From NCBI GenBank assembly GCA_024642205.1, contig JAHEBQ010000036.1:1-63432 (forward strand): a stretch of DNA of 63,432 nt, given 5' to 3'. The translations under genes and the position numbers were made by a program. Positions 9,257-17,935 of the stretch are shown here, one piece after another; position 1 is the stretch's first letter, and each line of letters begins with the position of its first letter. The notes beneath the pieces were generated by a model. That model was not told the DNA's origin. It was given only the letters and a program-made list of their open reading frames with translations, and made no database searches. This DNA is from Planctomycetaceae bacterium (GTDB lineage Bacteria; Planctomycetota; Planctomycetia; Pirellulales; Pirellulaceae).

Positions 9257-10039
9257 ATGCATCGAATCCTTCACCGTTCCTCATCGCCTCAACGCGATCG
9301 TCCGGATCAAACGATCAGTGCGACGGAGATCATGCAAGCCCGGATTCCCGACGCAACACGCGATCAGATCGAAATCGTTGAATCGGTAAGCGATTTCACC
9401 ATGACTTCCCCGGAGAGGATCCTGGCACTCTGTGGTGCCGTCGAATACCTTGCGAGCAATAATATCCGAGGCGATTTCGTCGAGTGCGGGGTTTGGCGAG
9501 GTGGCAGTATGGCCGCGGCTGCGAGGACCTTGGTCAATTCCGGAATGACAGATCGAACATTGTGGATGTACGACACTTATGATGGTATGTCCGAACCAAC
9601 GGAACGAGATATCGATCTGCGTGGTCAATCGGCTGAACAATTGATGAGCGAACAGGATCGGGCTGACGCGAAAAGTGTCTGGTGTTGTTCGCCACTGGAA
9701 CAAGTCAAAACCACAATGTTTCAGACAGGATATCCGATCAAGAAAATCAACTTCATCGAGGGCAAGGTCGAAGATACCCTTCCCAATGTCATTCCGGATC
9801 AAATTGCGCTGCTGAGACTGGACACAGACTGGTATGAATCGACGCGCTGCGAGTTGGAGTTTCTTTTTCCAAGACTGGTTCCCGGTGGCGTCTTGATTGT
9901 GGATGACTACGGACATTGGGAAGGTTGTCGTCGCGCCGTGGACGAATATTTTCAGCAAAACCGGATTTCCATGTTGCTCAACCGGATTGACTATACCGGT
10001 CGAATTGGAATCCATTGTCCTGTATCGAATTCGACATGA
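9257..10039 (+). CDS. TylF/MycF-type class I SAM methyltransferase
   Basis: A 260-residue protein of the macrocin-O-methyltransferase (TylF) family, which methylates sugar hydroxyls. It contains GDFVECGVWRGGSM (SAM-binding motif I), TLWMYDTYDGMS, LRLDTDWYEST (metal-binding Asp) and VLIVDDYGHWEG (second metal site). The start at the internal ATG gives the usual family length; 82 further in-frame residues upstream (from 9011) look non-homologous, and a TTG at 9245 is an alternative. It overlaps the next methyltransferase by four bases. The likely target is a sugar of the glycan made by this locus. Confidence 0.85.
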   Translation: MHRILHRSSSPQRDRPDQTISATEIMQARIPDATRDQIEIVESVSDFTMTSPERILALCGAVEYLASNNIRGDFVECGVWRGGSMAAAARTLVNSGMTDRTLWMYDTYDGMSEPTERDIDLRGQSAEQLMSEQDRADAKSVWCCSPLEQVKTTMFQTGYPIKKINFIEGKVEDTLPNVIPDQIALLRLDTDWYESTRCELEFLFPRLVPGGVLIVDDYGHWEGCRRAVDEYFQQNRISMLLNRIDYTGRIGIHCPVSNST

Positions 10040-10920
10040 TCCGTAAATTCAAGTCCATTCCAGACGAGCAAACGCCGCGCCGACTGAATATCGGCTGCGG
10101 GCGGCGGTACCATCGTGAGTGGATGAACCTCGATCTGGAAGCGAATGATCCATCCGTCATTCGGCACGACGTAACTCGGGGTATTCCATTCGCCGAGGAG
10201 CAATTCAACGCGGTGTATCATTCTCATGTCCTGGAACATCTGAAACCGGAACAAGGTCGCCAACTGATCGCCGAATGTTTCCGTGTCCTGAGGCCCAATG
10301 GCGTACTGCGAATTGTAGTACCGGACCTTGAGCGGATCGCCTGGCTCTACCTGGAAACACACCAGCAAGCCTGGACAGGTGACGAGGCATCATCGGTGGA
10401 TTACAACTGGATGAAACTGGAGCTCCTGGATCAACTGGTTCGCGAAAAATCCGGCGGTCGGATGGGAAAATACATGGCCGATCGTGAAATCAGAAATTCC
10501 GAATTTGTTCACTCGCGCGTTGGCGTGGAGTACTCAGTTTGCCAAGAACAGGTGATATCCGAAGATCGAAAGCGATCCCTTACCGAGCGTGTTTCTGAAT
10601 CGACGTTTGGCTTTCGGCGGCGTATGGCCCGCCGTTTCGTTCGTTGGATAATGGGACGCCACGCTGAGTCGGCGTTTGATGAAGGGCTGTTTCGCAGCCA
10701 AGGAGAGGTTCACCGCTGGATGTACGACCGGTTTTCGCTCCGAGATTTGTGCCAAAATGCCGGTTTCGTGAACTTTCGCGTTTGCCACGCCGATGAAAGC
10801 AGCATCGAAGGATTCGAGGCATTTGAATTGGATGCCGTTGATGGACTCGTACGCAAGCCGGATTCTATCTTTGTGGAATGTGTCAAACCGATGGCCGACT
10901 GCCTCGCCAAAACGGCCTGA
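10036..10920 (+). CDS. class I SAM-dependent methyltransferase
   Basis: A 294-residue methyltransferase of the type 11 group common in sugar/polysaccharide clusters. Motif I is RLNIGCGRRYH, then WMNLDLEA, and IPFAEEQFNAVYHSHVLEHL with the DxxHVLEH-like motif IV/V region. The sequence FRVLRPNGVLRIVVPD follows. The start ATG overlaps the preceding stop (ATGA), which favours it over an upstream in-frame ATG at 10015. The C-terminal half (CxxAGFVNFRVC) resembles other cluster methyltransferases. Substrate unknown. Confidence 0.85.
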   Translation: MIRKFKSIPDEQTPRRLNIGCGRRYHREWMNLDLEANDPSVIRHDVTRGIPFAEEQFNAVYHSHVLEHLKPEQGRQLIAECFRVLRPNGVLRIVVPDLERIAWLYLETHQQAWTGDEASSVDYNWMKLELLDQLVREKSGGRMGKYMADREIRNSEFVHSRVGVEYSVCQEQVISEDRKRSLTERVSESTFGFRRRMARRFVRWIMGRHAESAFDEGLFRSQGEVHRWMYDRFSLRDLCQNAGFVNFRVCHADESSIEGFEAFELDAVDGLVRKPDSIFVECVKPMADCLAKTA

Positions 10921-11114
10921 TCAAGCGCCTTGTCTTCGTGCAATCCTGGATGACGCAGGTATTTTCAGGCCACCAGCTCAACCGGCAAGGCGATTCTTCC
11001 TTTCACGAACGTGTGGTGCGGTCACCCGGCAAGAGAGGCCCGCGCACAGCAAATGCAAAACTGGTAAGATTCAGGTCGCAATCAAAAGACCTTTTCGACC
11101 TGTTCTGATTTTCG

Positions 11115-12077
11115 ATGTCATCAATCACTTCAAAAAAAGATTCGCCTCTCCTTTCGCCGGATGCCGATGGAGGATTGGATGCTGGTATCCAATCAGCCTG
11201 GCGATGTGAATATCCGTTCGCGTCGAATTTCCTTGATATCGGTTCTTCCCGAATCCATTACGTCGACCAGGGACCGGCAGAAAACAAAGGACTCGATCCT
11301 GTTTTGATGGTGCATGGAAATCCGACCTGGTCATTTTATTGGCGACGACTGATTGGCAGTCTCAGTGCCCATCACCGTACGATCGCAATCGACCATCTCG
11401 GCTGCGGATTGAGCGACAAACCGTCGGACTACGACTATTGCCTTCAGAATCATGTGGATAATCTTTGCCGTTTGGTTGACGAGCTCGACTTGAGCAATGT
11501 CACGTTGATGGCACATGATTGGGGCGGCGCGATTGGAATGGGGGCCCTGCTGGCTCGCCAGCATCGTTTTCAGAAAATTGTGCTGTTCAACACGGCAGCT
11601 TTTCCGCCCCCGTATATCCCGTTGCGAATCCGAGTCTGCCGATGGCCTTTGATTGGCAAACTTGGTGTGCAGGGACTGAATCTGTTTGCCCGTGCCGCCA
11701 CGTTCATGGCGACCGAGCGTCAAGGTGGACTGCCGAAACACATCGCGGCTGGACTGCTGGCTCCCTACGACAGTTGGAAGAACCGGGTCGCGATTTATAA
11801 CTTCGTCAAAGACATTCCGGTCAATTTTCGGAATCCAACCTGGCAATTGCTCGAGCAGATCGAATCTGGGCTCGACGGTGTAGCGGACTGGCCGATCCTG
11901 ATGATCTGGGGAATGAAAGACTGGTGCTTCCGCCCCGAGTGTTTGGAGCGGTTGAACCGGCATTGGCCGAACGCGGAGGTTCACAGGATCGCGGACGCTG
12001 GCCATTACGTAATCGAAGACGCCGCGGAACAAGTCGAACAATTAGTTGTGCAGTTTTTGAGCCGTCATCCGTCGTGA
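11115..12077 (+). CDS. alpha/beta hydrolase, haloalkane dehalogenase-like
   Basis: A 320-residue alpha/beta hydrolase with features of the haloalkane dehalogenase/OleB group. The oxyanion motif HGNPTWSFYWR places Asn69 and Trp72 as in that family. The nucleophile elbow is AHDWGG with Asp135 and Trp136, an Asp nucleophile rather than Ser. Asp269 (MKDW) and His297 (AGHYV) are likely the acid and base. The Asp-Trp pair is consistent with dehalogenase chemistry but also with OleB-type beta-lactone decarboxylases; substrate cannot be inferred. It overlaps the CitG-like gene by GTGA, indicating an operon with a CitG-like and a PTPS-family protein. Confidence 0.85.
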   Translation: MSSITSKKDSPLLSPDADGGLDAGIQSAWRCEYPFASNFLDIGSSRIHYVDQGPAENKGLDPVLMVHGNPTWSFYWRRLIGSLSAHHRTIAIDHLGCGLSDKPSDYDYCLQNHVDNLCRLVDELDLSNVTLMAHDWGGAIGMGALLARQHRFQKIVLFNTAAFPPPYIPLRIRVCRWPLIGKLGVQGLNLFARAATFMATERQGGLPKHIAAGLLAPYDSWKNRVAIYNFVKDIPVNFRNPTWQLLEQIESGLDGVADWPILMIWGMKDWCFRPECLERLNRHWPNAEVHRIADAGHYVIEDAAEQVEQLVVQFLSRHPS

Positions 12078-12970
12078 ACCAAATCAAATTTTCCCCAGGA
12101 AGCATGGCTACGCTTGCCTGTTTGCTCGAAGTCACCGCGCCCAAACCGGGAAATGTGCATCGGGGGGCTGACTTTGAAGACGTTACGTTTGTTGATTTTG
12201 CGACCAGTGCGGTCGTCCTGGGCGACGTAATTCAGGCCTTCGCCGAAGCAACGCTTGGCCAGACGATATTGGCATCCGTGCGCCAAAACGAGCAGGCGGT
12301 GGGAACCAACACCAATCTGGGAATCGTGCTGTTGATCGTTCCGCTGGCCAAGATTGCGGCCAGCAATGCCCTGGCGGATCTTCAGTCGAATCTGGTCACG
12401 GATTATCTTTCTAAACTTAGTCCAAGCGACGGAGCTGACGTTTTTGAAGCAATCAGGCTGGCTCGTCCGGGCGGGCTGGGAGAAGTCGAAGAACTCGATG
12501 TTCATGGCGGTGGCGATCACCCGGTTGACCTGCTGTCAGCCATGCAGCTTGCCGCGAATCGTGATGCCATCGCCCGTCAGTACGTCACCGGATTCCAGGA
12601 TGTTTTTGAGTTCGGCGTCCCCTTGCTCAGCGAAGGCTGCCGCAGGTTTGGCAATCTCAATGAAGCGATCGTCTACGCACATGTTGCGATGATGGCCCGC
12701 AGCGCCGACAGTTTGATCGCGAGGAAATGTGGAACCGGGACCGCGGAACATTCCAGGTTTCTGGCGGCCAAGGCGATCGAATCGCTTACCCAAGTGGAAG
12801 CTGCAAAAAAAGTAGATTGTTCGGAAGGATTCTGGAAAGCCGTCGGCGAGCTCGATTTTTGGCTTCGCTCTGACGGACACCGTCGCAATCCGGGTACGAC
12901 TGCCGACTTGATCGCCGCCAGCCTGTATGTGGGCATTCATAACGGGGTCATCCAATCACCATTCAGGTAA
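12074..12970 (+). CDS. CitG-like triphosphoribosyl-dephospho-CoA synthase family protein
   Basis: A 298-residue CitG/MdcB-family protein. The strongest signature is LACLLEVTAPKPGNVHRGADF near the N-terminus, matching the family nucleotide-binding PKPGNVHR region; GTNTNLGIVLLIVPLA is also typical. No citrate lyase or malonate decarboxylase genes are near, so the classical prosthetic-group role is doubtful. Family members also occur in archaea and in methanopterin-using bacteria. The start is a GTG overlapping the previous stop (GTGA); an ATG at 12104 preceded by AGGAAG is a plausible alternative. It is followed 4 bases later by the PTPS-family gene. Confidence 0.8.
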   Translation: MNQIKFSPGSMATLACLLEVTAPKPGNVHRGADFEDVTFVDFATSAVVLGDVIQAFAEATLGQTILASVRQNEQAVGTNTNLGIVLLIVPLAKIAASNALADLQSNLVTDYLSKLSPSDGADVFEAIRLARPGGLGEVEELDVHGGGDHPVDLLSAMQLAANRDAIARQYVTGFQDVFEFGVPLLSEGCRRFGNLNEAIVYAHVAMMARSADSLIARKCGTGTAEHSRFLAAKAIESLTQVEAAKKVDCSEGFWKAVGELDFWLRSDGHRRNPGTTADLIAASLYVGIHNGVIQSPFR

Positions 12971-12974
12971 TGAC

Positions 12975-13466
12975 ATGTCAAAAGAGACCTTTCGCGTGAG
13001 TCTGGAAAAAGACAATCTGGTATTTAGCGCGGCCCATTTTATCACGTTCAATGGCAACACCTGCGAGTCACTCCATGGCCACAACTACCGGGTAAAATGC
13101 GAGGTCATCGGGCCACTCGACGAAAACGGATACGTCGTAGATTTTATTGCCCTTCGCGATGCGTTGATCGAAATTGTTTCTCGCCTGGACCATCATGTGG
13201 TGTTGCCGACAAAGCACAGAATGATCAAAGTCGTCGATGACGGAAACGAAGTCACGACGACCTTTGAGGAGAAACGCTGGATTTTCCCCAGTGCTGATTG
13301 CGTCCTGCTTCCGATTGCCAATACGACTGCCGAACTGCTGGCGCGATCGATCGCGATTGAGTTGATTAAAAAAACGAAAGCCAGGTTTGGGAATGAGATT
13401 TCCAAAATCGTGGTATCCGTCGATGAAAATCGGGGCCAATGGGGTGTTTGCGAAATGGACTGGTAA
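12975..13466 (+). CDS. 6-pyruvoyl-tetrahydropterin synthase / QueD family protein
   Basis: A 163-residue COG0720 protein. Zinc ligands are His21 (FSAAHF) and the two His of HGH at 34-36. The motif is C30-E31-S-L-H-G-H, i.e. CExxHGH, the form described for bifunctional PTPS-I/III proteins (QueD activity plus a FolB-bypass activity on dihydroneopterin triphosphate). Asp72-His73 complete the catalytic triad, and Glu151 is the likely pterin anchor. Residues ~79-115 form an insertion compared with short QueD proteins. It sits in an operon with a CitG-like gene. Its product could feed folate or H4MPT synthesis together with FolE at 31656-32267. Assignment to the family is firm; exact activity is inference. 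Confidence 0.9.
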   Translation: MSKETFRVSLEKDNLVFSAAHFITFNGNTCESLHGHNYRVKCEVIGPLDENGYVVDFIALRDALIEIVSRLDHHVVLPTKHRMIKVVDDGNEVTTTFEEKRWIFPSADCVLLPIANTTAELLARSIAIELIKKTKARFGNEISKIVVSVDENRGQWGVCEMDW

Positions 13467-13964
13467 GAGCGACGGTGGCTGGAGTCGTGTTTTCAACCGT
13501 GTTGCGAGCGTAATTGGCTTGCCCCGCCAGGAGCCGCCCCTTGCCAGGAGGCCGAATCAAAACACGGCTTTTTCGACCGTCTTTCGTAAATATCGATCTG
13601 CTCCAACCTCGTTGGCGGTCGCGAGAGCATCGCATCGACCCGTGATGAGCCCCCTGGCGACAAGGGAAAATCGGACGCGAACGTCCTCCAGGGCGACAGG
13701 CAACCCTGCGTACGGAGAGCGAACGTCCGGAATTCGTTCCCACCGAATATGGTGGAGGGTGCCGACGGTCGCATTTCGGTTGGCCAAATATCGCGATGTT
13801 CGTACAACCGAATGTAGCGTTTGTAAGGATCGAAGCATTATTAAAATCCTGACGTTGCGGGAGGATTGAATTAGGCGGGTTTGAAGATGATCTCGAAAGA
13901 AGCGTAACCTAAATTCTGGTAACGTTTTTTCGGATTCAACGACTGCTAACCTTCGGATCGTAAA
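13467..13964. other. intergenic, no gene supported
   Basis: About 500 bases between the PTPS-family gene and the next glycosyltransferase. Open frames exist on both strands (about 60-140 codons), but none has a recognisable domain or a clear ribosome site. The downstream gene's promoter should be in the A/T-richer last 130 bases. Confidence 0.4.
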
Positions 13965-15128
13965 GTGATTATCAAAGCCAGTACGCTATCAAAACAACCA
14001 GCATCCCCAGCTGCGGAAACATGCAAGGTACTTCATTTGATTAACGGTGAGCACTTTTCGGGCGCGGAACGAGTTCAAGACCTGCTTGCGTTAGCGATGC
14101 CCCGGTTTGGGTACGAAGTGGGCTTTGCATGTGTCAAACCGGGAAAGTTTCCTGCAGTCCGCCGGTCCCGGAGTTGCGAGTTGTTCGAAACGCGGATGAA
14201 GTCAAAACTTGACATTTGGGTTGCAGGCCGAGTTGCCGATGTTTTTCGGAAAAACGACTTCCGTCTGATTCACGCACACACGCCGCGGACGCTGTTGATC
14301 GGCAGGTTGGCAGCCCGCAAGCTGAAGTGTCCCCTGGTTTATCACGTTCACAGCCCCGTGGGCCGGGATTCGGAACGTGGATTGGCCAATCGGCTAAATA
14401 CCATGATCGAGTCCTGGAGTCTTGCCGGTGTCGACAAAATGATCTGTGTTTCCGGTAGCCTGGCTCAGTACATGCGAGAGCTTGGTCACGATGCATCAAG
14501 GATCAGTGTTGTTTCCAATGGCGTGGCGGCGATTCAGAATTTGCCGGAGCGATCTTTGCCGGGCAAGGTTTGGACCATTGGAACGATGGCTTTATTTCGA
14601 CCTCGCAAAGGAACCGAAGTATTGCTTGAAGCGATTTCAATTTTGAAAAAGAAGAAAATCAACGTATTACTGCGAGCAGTCGGGCCGTTTGAATCTCCGG
14701 AATACGAACATGAAATCATGTCCCGGGTGAAATCCCTGGGGATCGGCGGGCAGATCGAGTGGACAGGCTTTCAAACCAATGTTGACGAGCAACTGAGGAA
14801 GATGGACGTATTTGTATTACCCAGTCTGTACGGTGAAGGACTGCCGATGGTGGTTCTTGAGTCAATGGCCAACGCGATTCCAGTCGTTGCCAGCCGCGTC
14901 GAAGGGATCCCGGAAGCTGTGAGGGACGGCGTCGACGGTTTGATTTTTCAACCGTCCAACGCAGTGGACCTGGCCGAGAAACTTGAAAGCTTGATTGGCG
15001 ACACACAACTTTGGCAGTCGATGGGTCAAAATGCACTCGAGCGTCAACGGCAAGAACTATCGGATTTGAGCATGGCCGGCGGAGTCGCCCGGATCTACGA
15101 TGAACTGTTAGGGTCGCCAATTTCCTGA
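13965..15128 (+). CDS. GT4 family glycosyltransferase
   Basis: A 387-residue GT-B glycosyltransferase. The N-terminal domain starts VLHLINGEHFSGAERV, the acceptor-side glycine-rich loop of GT4 enzymes. IHAHTPRTLLIGRLAA and VYHVHSPVGRD follow. The C-terminal domain contains VSNGV, GTMALFRPRKGTEVLLEA, and VFVLPSLYGEGLPMVVLESMANAIPVVAS, which holds the EGLPMVxLE (E-x7-E) retaining-GT motif, then VEGIPEAV. The start is GTG at 13965. It is isolated from the other glycan genes by non-coding stretches, yet its relation to the glycan cluster is likely. Confidence 0.9.
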   Translation: MIIKASTLSKQPASPAAETCKVLHLINGEHFSGAERVQDLLALAMPRFGYEVGFACVKPGKFPAVRRSRSCELFETRMKSKLDIWVAGRVADVFRKNDFRLIHAHTPRTLLIGRLAARKLKCPLVYHVHSPVGRDSERGLANRLNTMIESWSLAGVDKMICVSGSLAQYMRELGHDASRISVVSNGVAAIQNLPERSLPGKVWTIGTMALFRPRKGTEVLLEAISILKKKKINVLLRAVGPFESPEYEHEIMSRVKSLGIGGQIEWTGFQTNVDEQLRKMDVFVLPSLYGEGLPMVVLESMANAIPVVASRVEGIPEAVRDGVDGLIFQPSNAVDLAEKLESLIGDTQLWQSMGQNALERQRQELSDLSMAGGVARIYDELLGSPIS

Positions 15129-15790
15129 CATCGAATTGAAATTCGCCAATCGACGTCGAACGGTTTCTTCTGATTCACGCAAGGGACGTTCGCAGGCAAA
15201 ATTTGCGTCGAACTCGGGATTGTGAATCAGAATCACGAAGTTTGCTGGAATCCGGTTTTCGTTGCTCGGCCATGGAGCGCGATTCGGCAACCGGGCGATG
15301 TTGATTCTGGTCGGGCTGGCCAGCGTAGGGGCAGCCTTGAATGCCAGCCCGATTTACCTTTTTCAGGTCGAGCGCCGCGTGATCAAGGAAATCGGTGCCA
15401 TCCATCCAATTCGGGTCGTACCGGTAATGTTCCCAGTCTCGAAAGACCTCGGCTTCTCAAAACATTGGCACTTGAACAAAACGGGATTTCGACGAGTGAG
15501 TGCCGAGATGTCGAAGTCAGCATCCTGATTGGATTGTCACTCGGATTGGTGATCGCCAGGATCGGCTCTGGACTGTCAACGCAGCCTCTCCTGGCACGGC
15601 TCAATAAGTCAATCGTTCCTTGCGGATGACGCAGGTTGCGATTGATCATTCGGATCAAAGATCATGTTGGGACATCCGAAGACAGGAGTTTACCAACCGG
15701 CAAACTGGAACGTGTTTCAAAACCAGTCTTCATTGGATTCGTTGGCTTCAGGACAGAACTGGCGGCAAGATGTTCGTTCTGTGACGCTTG
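15129..15790. other. non-coding stretch, possible gene decay
   Basis: About 660 bases with no intact gene. On the minus strand, short frames give protein-like pieces, for example a segment reading VFRDWEHYRYDPNW near 15400-15440 and another with NFVILIHNPEFDANF near 15190-15240. These lie in different frames and are bounded by stops. They could be remnants of a degraded gene or chance. No product can be named. Confidence 0.25.
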
Positions 15791-15996
15791 ACCGTGGCGA
15801 GCGCCCAATGTTGCTGACTTGAGTTAGGAATGGAGCGATGGCAATGAGCCCATGGCGTCCGCCTTTTCTTTTCAAGACAGAAACGACCAGCACAAATTAC
15901 AGAGGGTATTGTCATGCACTTGGTTCGCGGTTCTTTTGTTTTCGGAGACTGTTTCGTGATCCAGTCGCGGATCGAATCAGAAAAACTAAGTGGCAT

Positions 15997-16032
15997 TTCA
16001 CTCTGTGAAATAGCGCTCATTCACAGAGTGAA
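15997..16032. repeat. perfect 13-bp inverted repeat
   Basis: The arm TTCACTCTGTGAA at 15997-16009 is followed by a 10-base spacer and its exact reverse complement TTCACAGAGTGAA at 16020-16032. Each arm is itself a near-palindrome (TTCAC-N3-GTGAA). The right arm leads directly into the 19-bp tandem array. A slightly damaged version is present in copy B at about 35228-35260. Confidence 0.9.
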
Positions 16033-16119
16033 TGGCCACGTAGGGAGTGAATGGCCACGTAGGGAGTGAATGGCAACGTAAGGAGTGAATGGCCACATAG
16101 GGAGTCAATGGCCACGTCG
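16025..16119 (+). repeat. 19-bp tandem repeat array (five units)
   Basis: Five consecutive 19-base units with consensus GGAGTGAATGGCCACGTAG, at 16025, 16044, 16063, 16082 and 16101, differing by one to three bases, followed by a decayed partial unit. There are no spacers, so this is not a CRISPR array. The same unit, on the opposite strand, forms the array in copy B. Confidence 0.9.
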
Positions 16120-16441
16120 AGCGTGAAATAGTCCCAAGCCCGTCAGACCCTGCGAAGTCAAGTGCCGGTCCAAGAGGTGTTTCAGATTCATTGGCGGAAA
16201 CCAGGCTAAGGTAAGAATAACGATTTGCTGTCGCCGGTCGGTTGTCTTCTGCACGATTGGGTTGCCAGAAAAAACGGGAAAATCCGGCGGGCCCGCGCAG
16301 TCAGTCACCGGTTGACGCCCCGAATGGGGATTCGGAAATTGGAGTCGGTGCCATTAGGCTGTCGCTTACGGCTCGGGTTTGGAAATGCCTTCTTGAACCG
16401 TGCAGGAATTGGCCTGCTTCAGCCAGCCTGACGGAATCCGA

Positions 16442-17677
16442 CTAAGCCGCGACTCTGGGGAATTGAAGCACCGGCGTTTCGGACGCACGAAGTTTTTGGC
16501 CGATCACGGATTCGCTGAGGTCAATGAGTTTGTCCCCGTACTCGTCGAATCGGTAACGCGAATGGACGCGTGCGAGCGAACGTTCACGGAGTCCGGTCGC
16601 GATTTCCGGTTGGGCGGCGAGAATTCGAATGACGTTGGACGCGCGTTCGTAGTCGGCGTACGGCACAATAATACCAGCTCCGTTATCAATAGCTTCCGTG
16701 GTGCCGCCCGAATTGGCAAACGTGATGATGGGTAAACTTGTCGCCATGGCTTCGTGGATCACGCAAGGAAAGGGATCAACACGTGAAGTCATCAAGAACG
16801 CATCGGCACCGACAAAATAGGGTTCGACATTGGGACGTTCGCCAATGAAGTGGACCAAGTTGCGGGCTTTGGATTTGTTGATGTCCAATTGCACATAGTG
16901 GTGTAGCGAATGACACCAGCGAGGACCTTCACCGACCCAGACAAAATGGATCGGCGTTTCAGAGTGATTTGCAGCAGAAACCAGGCGAGCGATCGCCGCG
17001 TAGTGATCTATGCCTTTTCTTAAATCCAACGTGCCACAGCCCAGTACGATAAAGGCGTTGGCCGGAATGGAGAGTTCTTTTCGGATTTTCGCGTGGGCAG
17101 TATCTCGGGAAATTCTTGTGCCAAAATTTGGATCCAGCAATCCCTGGGCCAAAACGATTGACTTGCCTTGCGGGATCGGTGACTTGGCGTCGGCTGCATC
17201 GCGTACTGCATGTGCAGGAAACACGACTTTGCGGGACGCTTCGAACACGAATTGGTAGTCTTCTTCGGAATATGAGGACGGAAGTTCGTGTACCAGGGAA
17301 ACGCAAGGTACGCCCTGGCTGGCAAGCATGGCGGCGACTTGCCGGGATTCCATGCTATTGCAGATTGCCAGGACGGGTTTGTTGTTCTTTTCGCGATTCA
17401 CAACTCGCGAGGTTCGTTTCTGAATCTCATCGCGATTCTTGTTTTCAACATTGAAGCAGTCAACAATGGAATGCTGCGCGAAGTCTTTCGCGATGTGTCC
17501 GCCCGATTGCAGGATCGTCTCGCATTGGATGTCGCAGTTGTCGCTGAAGTGTTTCAGAATGTTGAGGATAATCTTGGGTGCGCCCGTACGGGTCGCTTCG
17601 TGTGACACAAATATGACCCGCCGTTTCGACGGAGTCTGCGGAGGCGTGGTTTTTCTTGATCGACCGAATATACGCAT
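16442..17677 (-). CDS. GT4 family glycosyltransferase
   Basis: A 411-residue GT-B glycosyltransferase. The first strand and loop read VIFVSHEATRTGAPKIILNIL, a typical GT4 donor-side start (H-E-x2-R-x-G-A-P). AICNSMESRQVAAML and FPAHAVRD follow in the first domain. The second domain has VLGCGTLDLRKGIDHY, VWVGEGP, VHFIGERPNVEPYFVGADAFLMTSRVDPFPCVIHEAMATSLPIITF, with DPFPCVIHEAMA as the E-x7-E-like motif. A positively charged N-terminal tail precedes the domain. It is on the same strand as the ABC exporter upstream (17936-19912), 258 bases away, suggesting shared function in surface glycan assembly. Confidence 0.9.
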   Translation of the reverse strand: MRIFGRSRKTTPPQTPSKRRVIFVSHEATRTGAPKIILNILKHFSDNCDIQCETILQSGGHIAKDFAQHSIVDCFNVENKNRDEIQKRTSRVVNREKNNKPVLAICNSMESRQVAAMLASQGVPCVSLVHELPSSYSEEDYQFVFEASRKVVFPAHAVRDAADAKSPIPQGKSIVLAQGLLDPNFGTRISRDTAHAKIRKELSIPANAFIVLGCGTLDLRKGIDHYAAIARLVSAANHSETPIHFVWVGEGPRWCHSLHHYVQLDINKSKARNLVHFIGERPNVEPYFVGADAFLMTSRVDPFPCVIHEAMATSLPIITFANSGGTTEAIDNGAGIIVPYADYERASNVIRILAAQPEIATGLRERSLARVHSRYRFDEYGDKLIDLSESVIGQKLRASETPVLQFPRVAA

Positions 17678-17935
17678 TTTTGTTCCTGATAAACCAGACT
17701 TTCATCCTCTGGTTTTCCGACTGAAGGACGAATTGAGCACGTTGAAGTTAACATCAAACATGCTGAGAATGCCCGTCGCCGTGGGAGAATATCAACATGG
17801 CCGGATTACGAAAAGATCAGCGGAGTCGGTTGGCCAGTGCTAGCCACTGATCGCCGATTCAAATTGCGTCCATGAATCAACAGACACGCGGTAACTCAAT
17901 CGAATCCGACGATCCGTATTGTTGTTTTGGTGGGT

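Larger units (their letters stand above)
15800..16420 (+). repeat. dispersed repeat element, copy A
   Basis: A roughly 600-bp non-coding element homologous, in inverted orientation, to 34870-35475. Shared blocks include the flank GATGGCAATGAGCCCATG (copy B has GATGGTAATGAACCCATG), ACGACCAGCACAAA, TTTTGTTTTCGGA, TGACGCCCCGAA, and a central tandem array. It lies between the convergent 3' ends of two glycosyltransferase genes. Reading frames are not conserved between the copies, so it is unlikely to be protein coding. Boundaries are approximate and set by where visible similarity fades. Confidence 0.75.

Noticed and set aside
16025..16119. Short direct repeats looking like a CRISPR array
   Set aside because: The units are contiguous with no unique spacers, and no cas genes are in the window.
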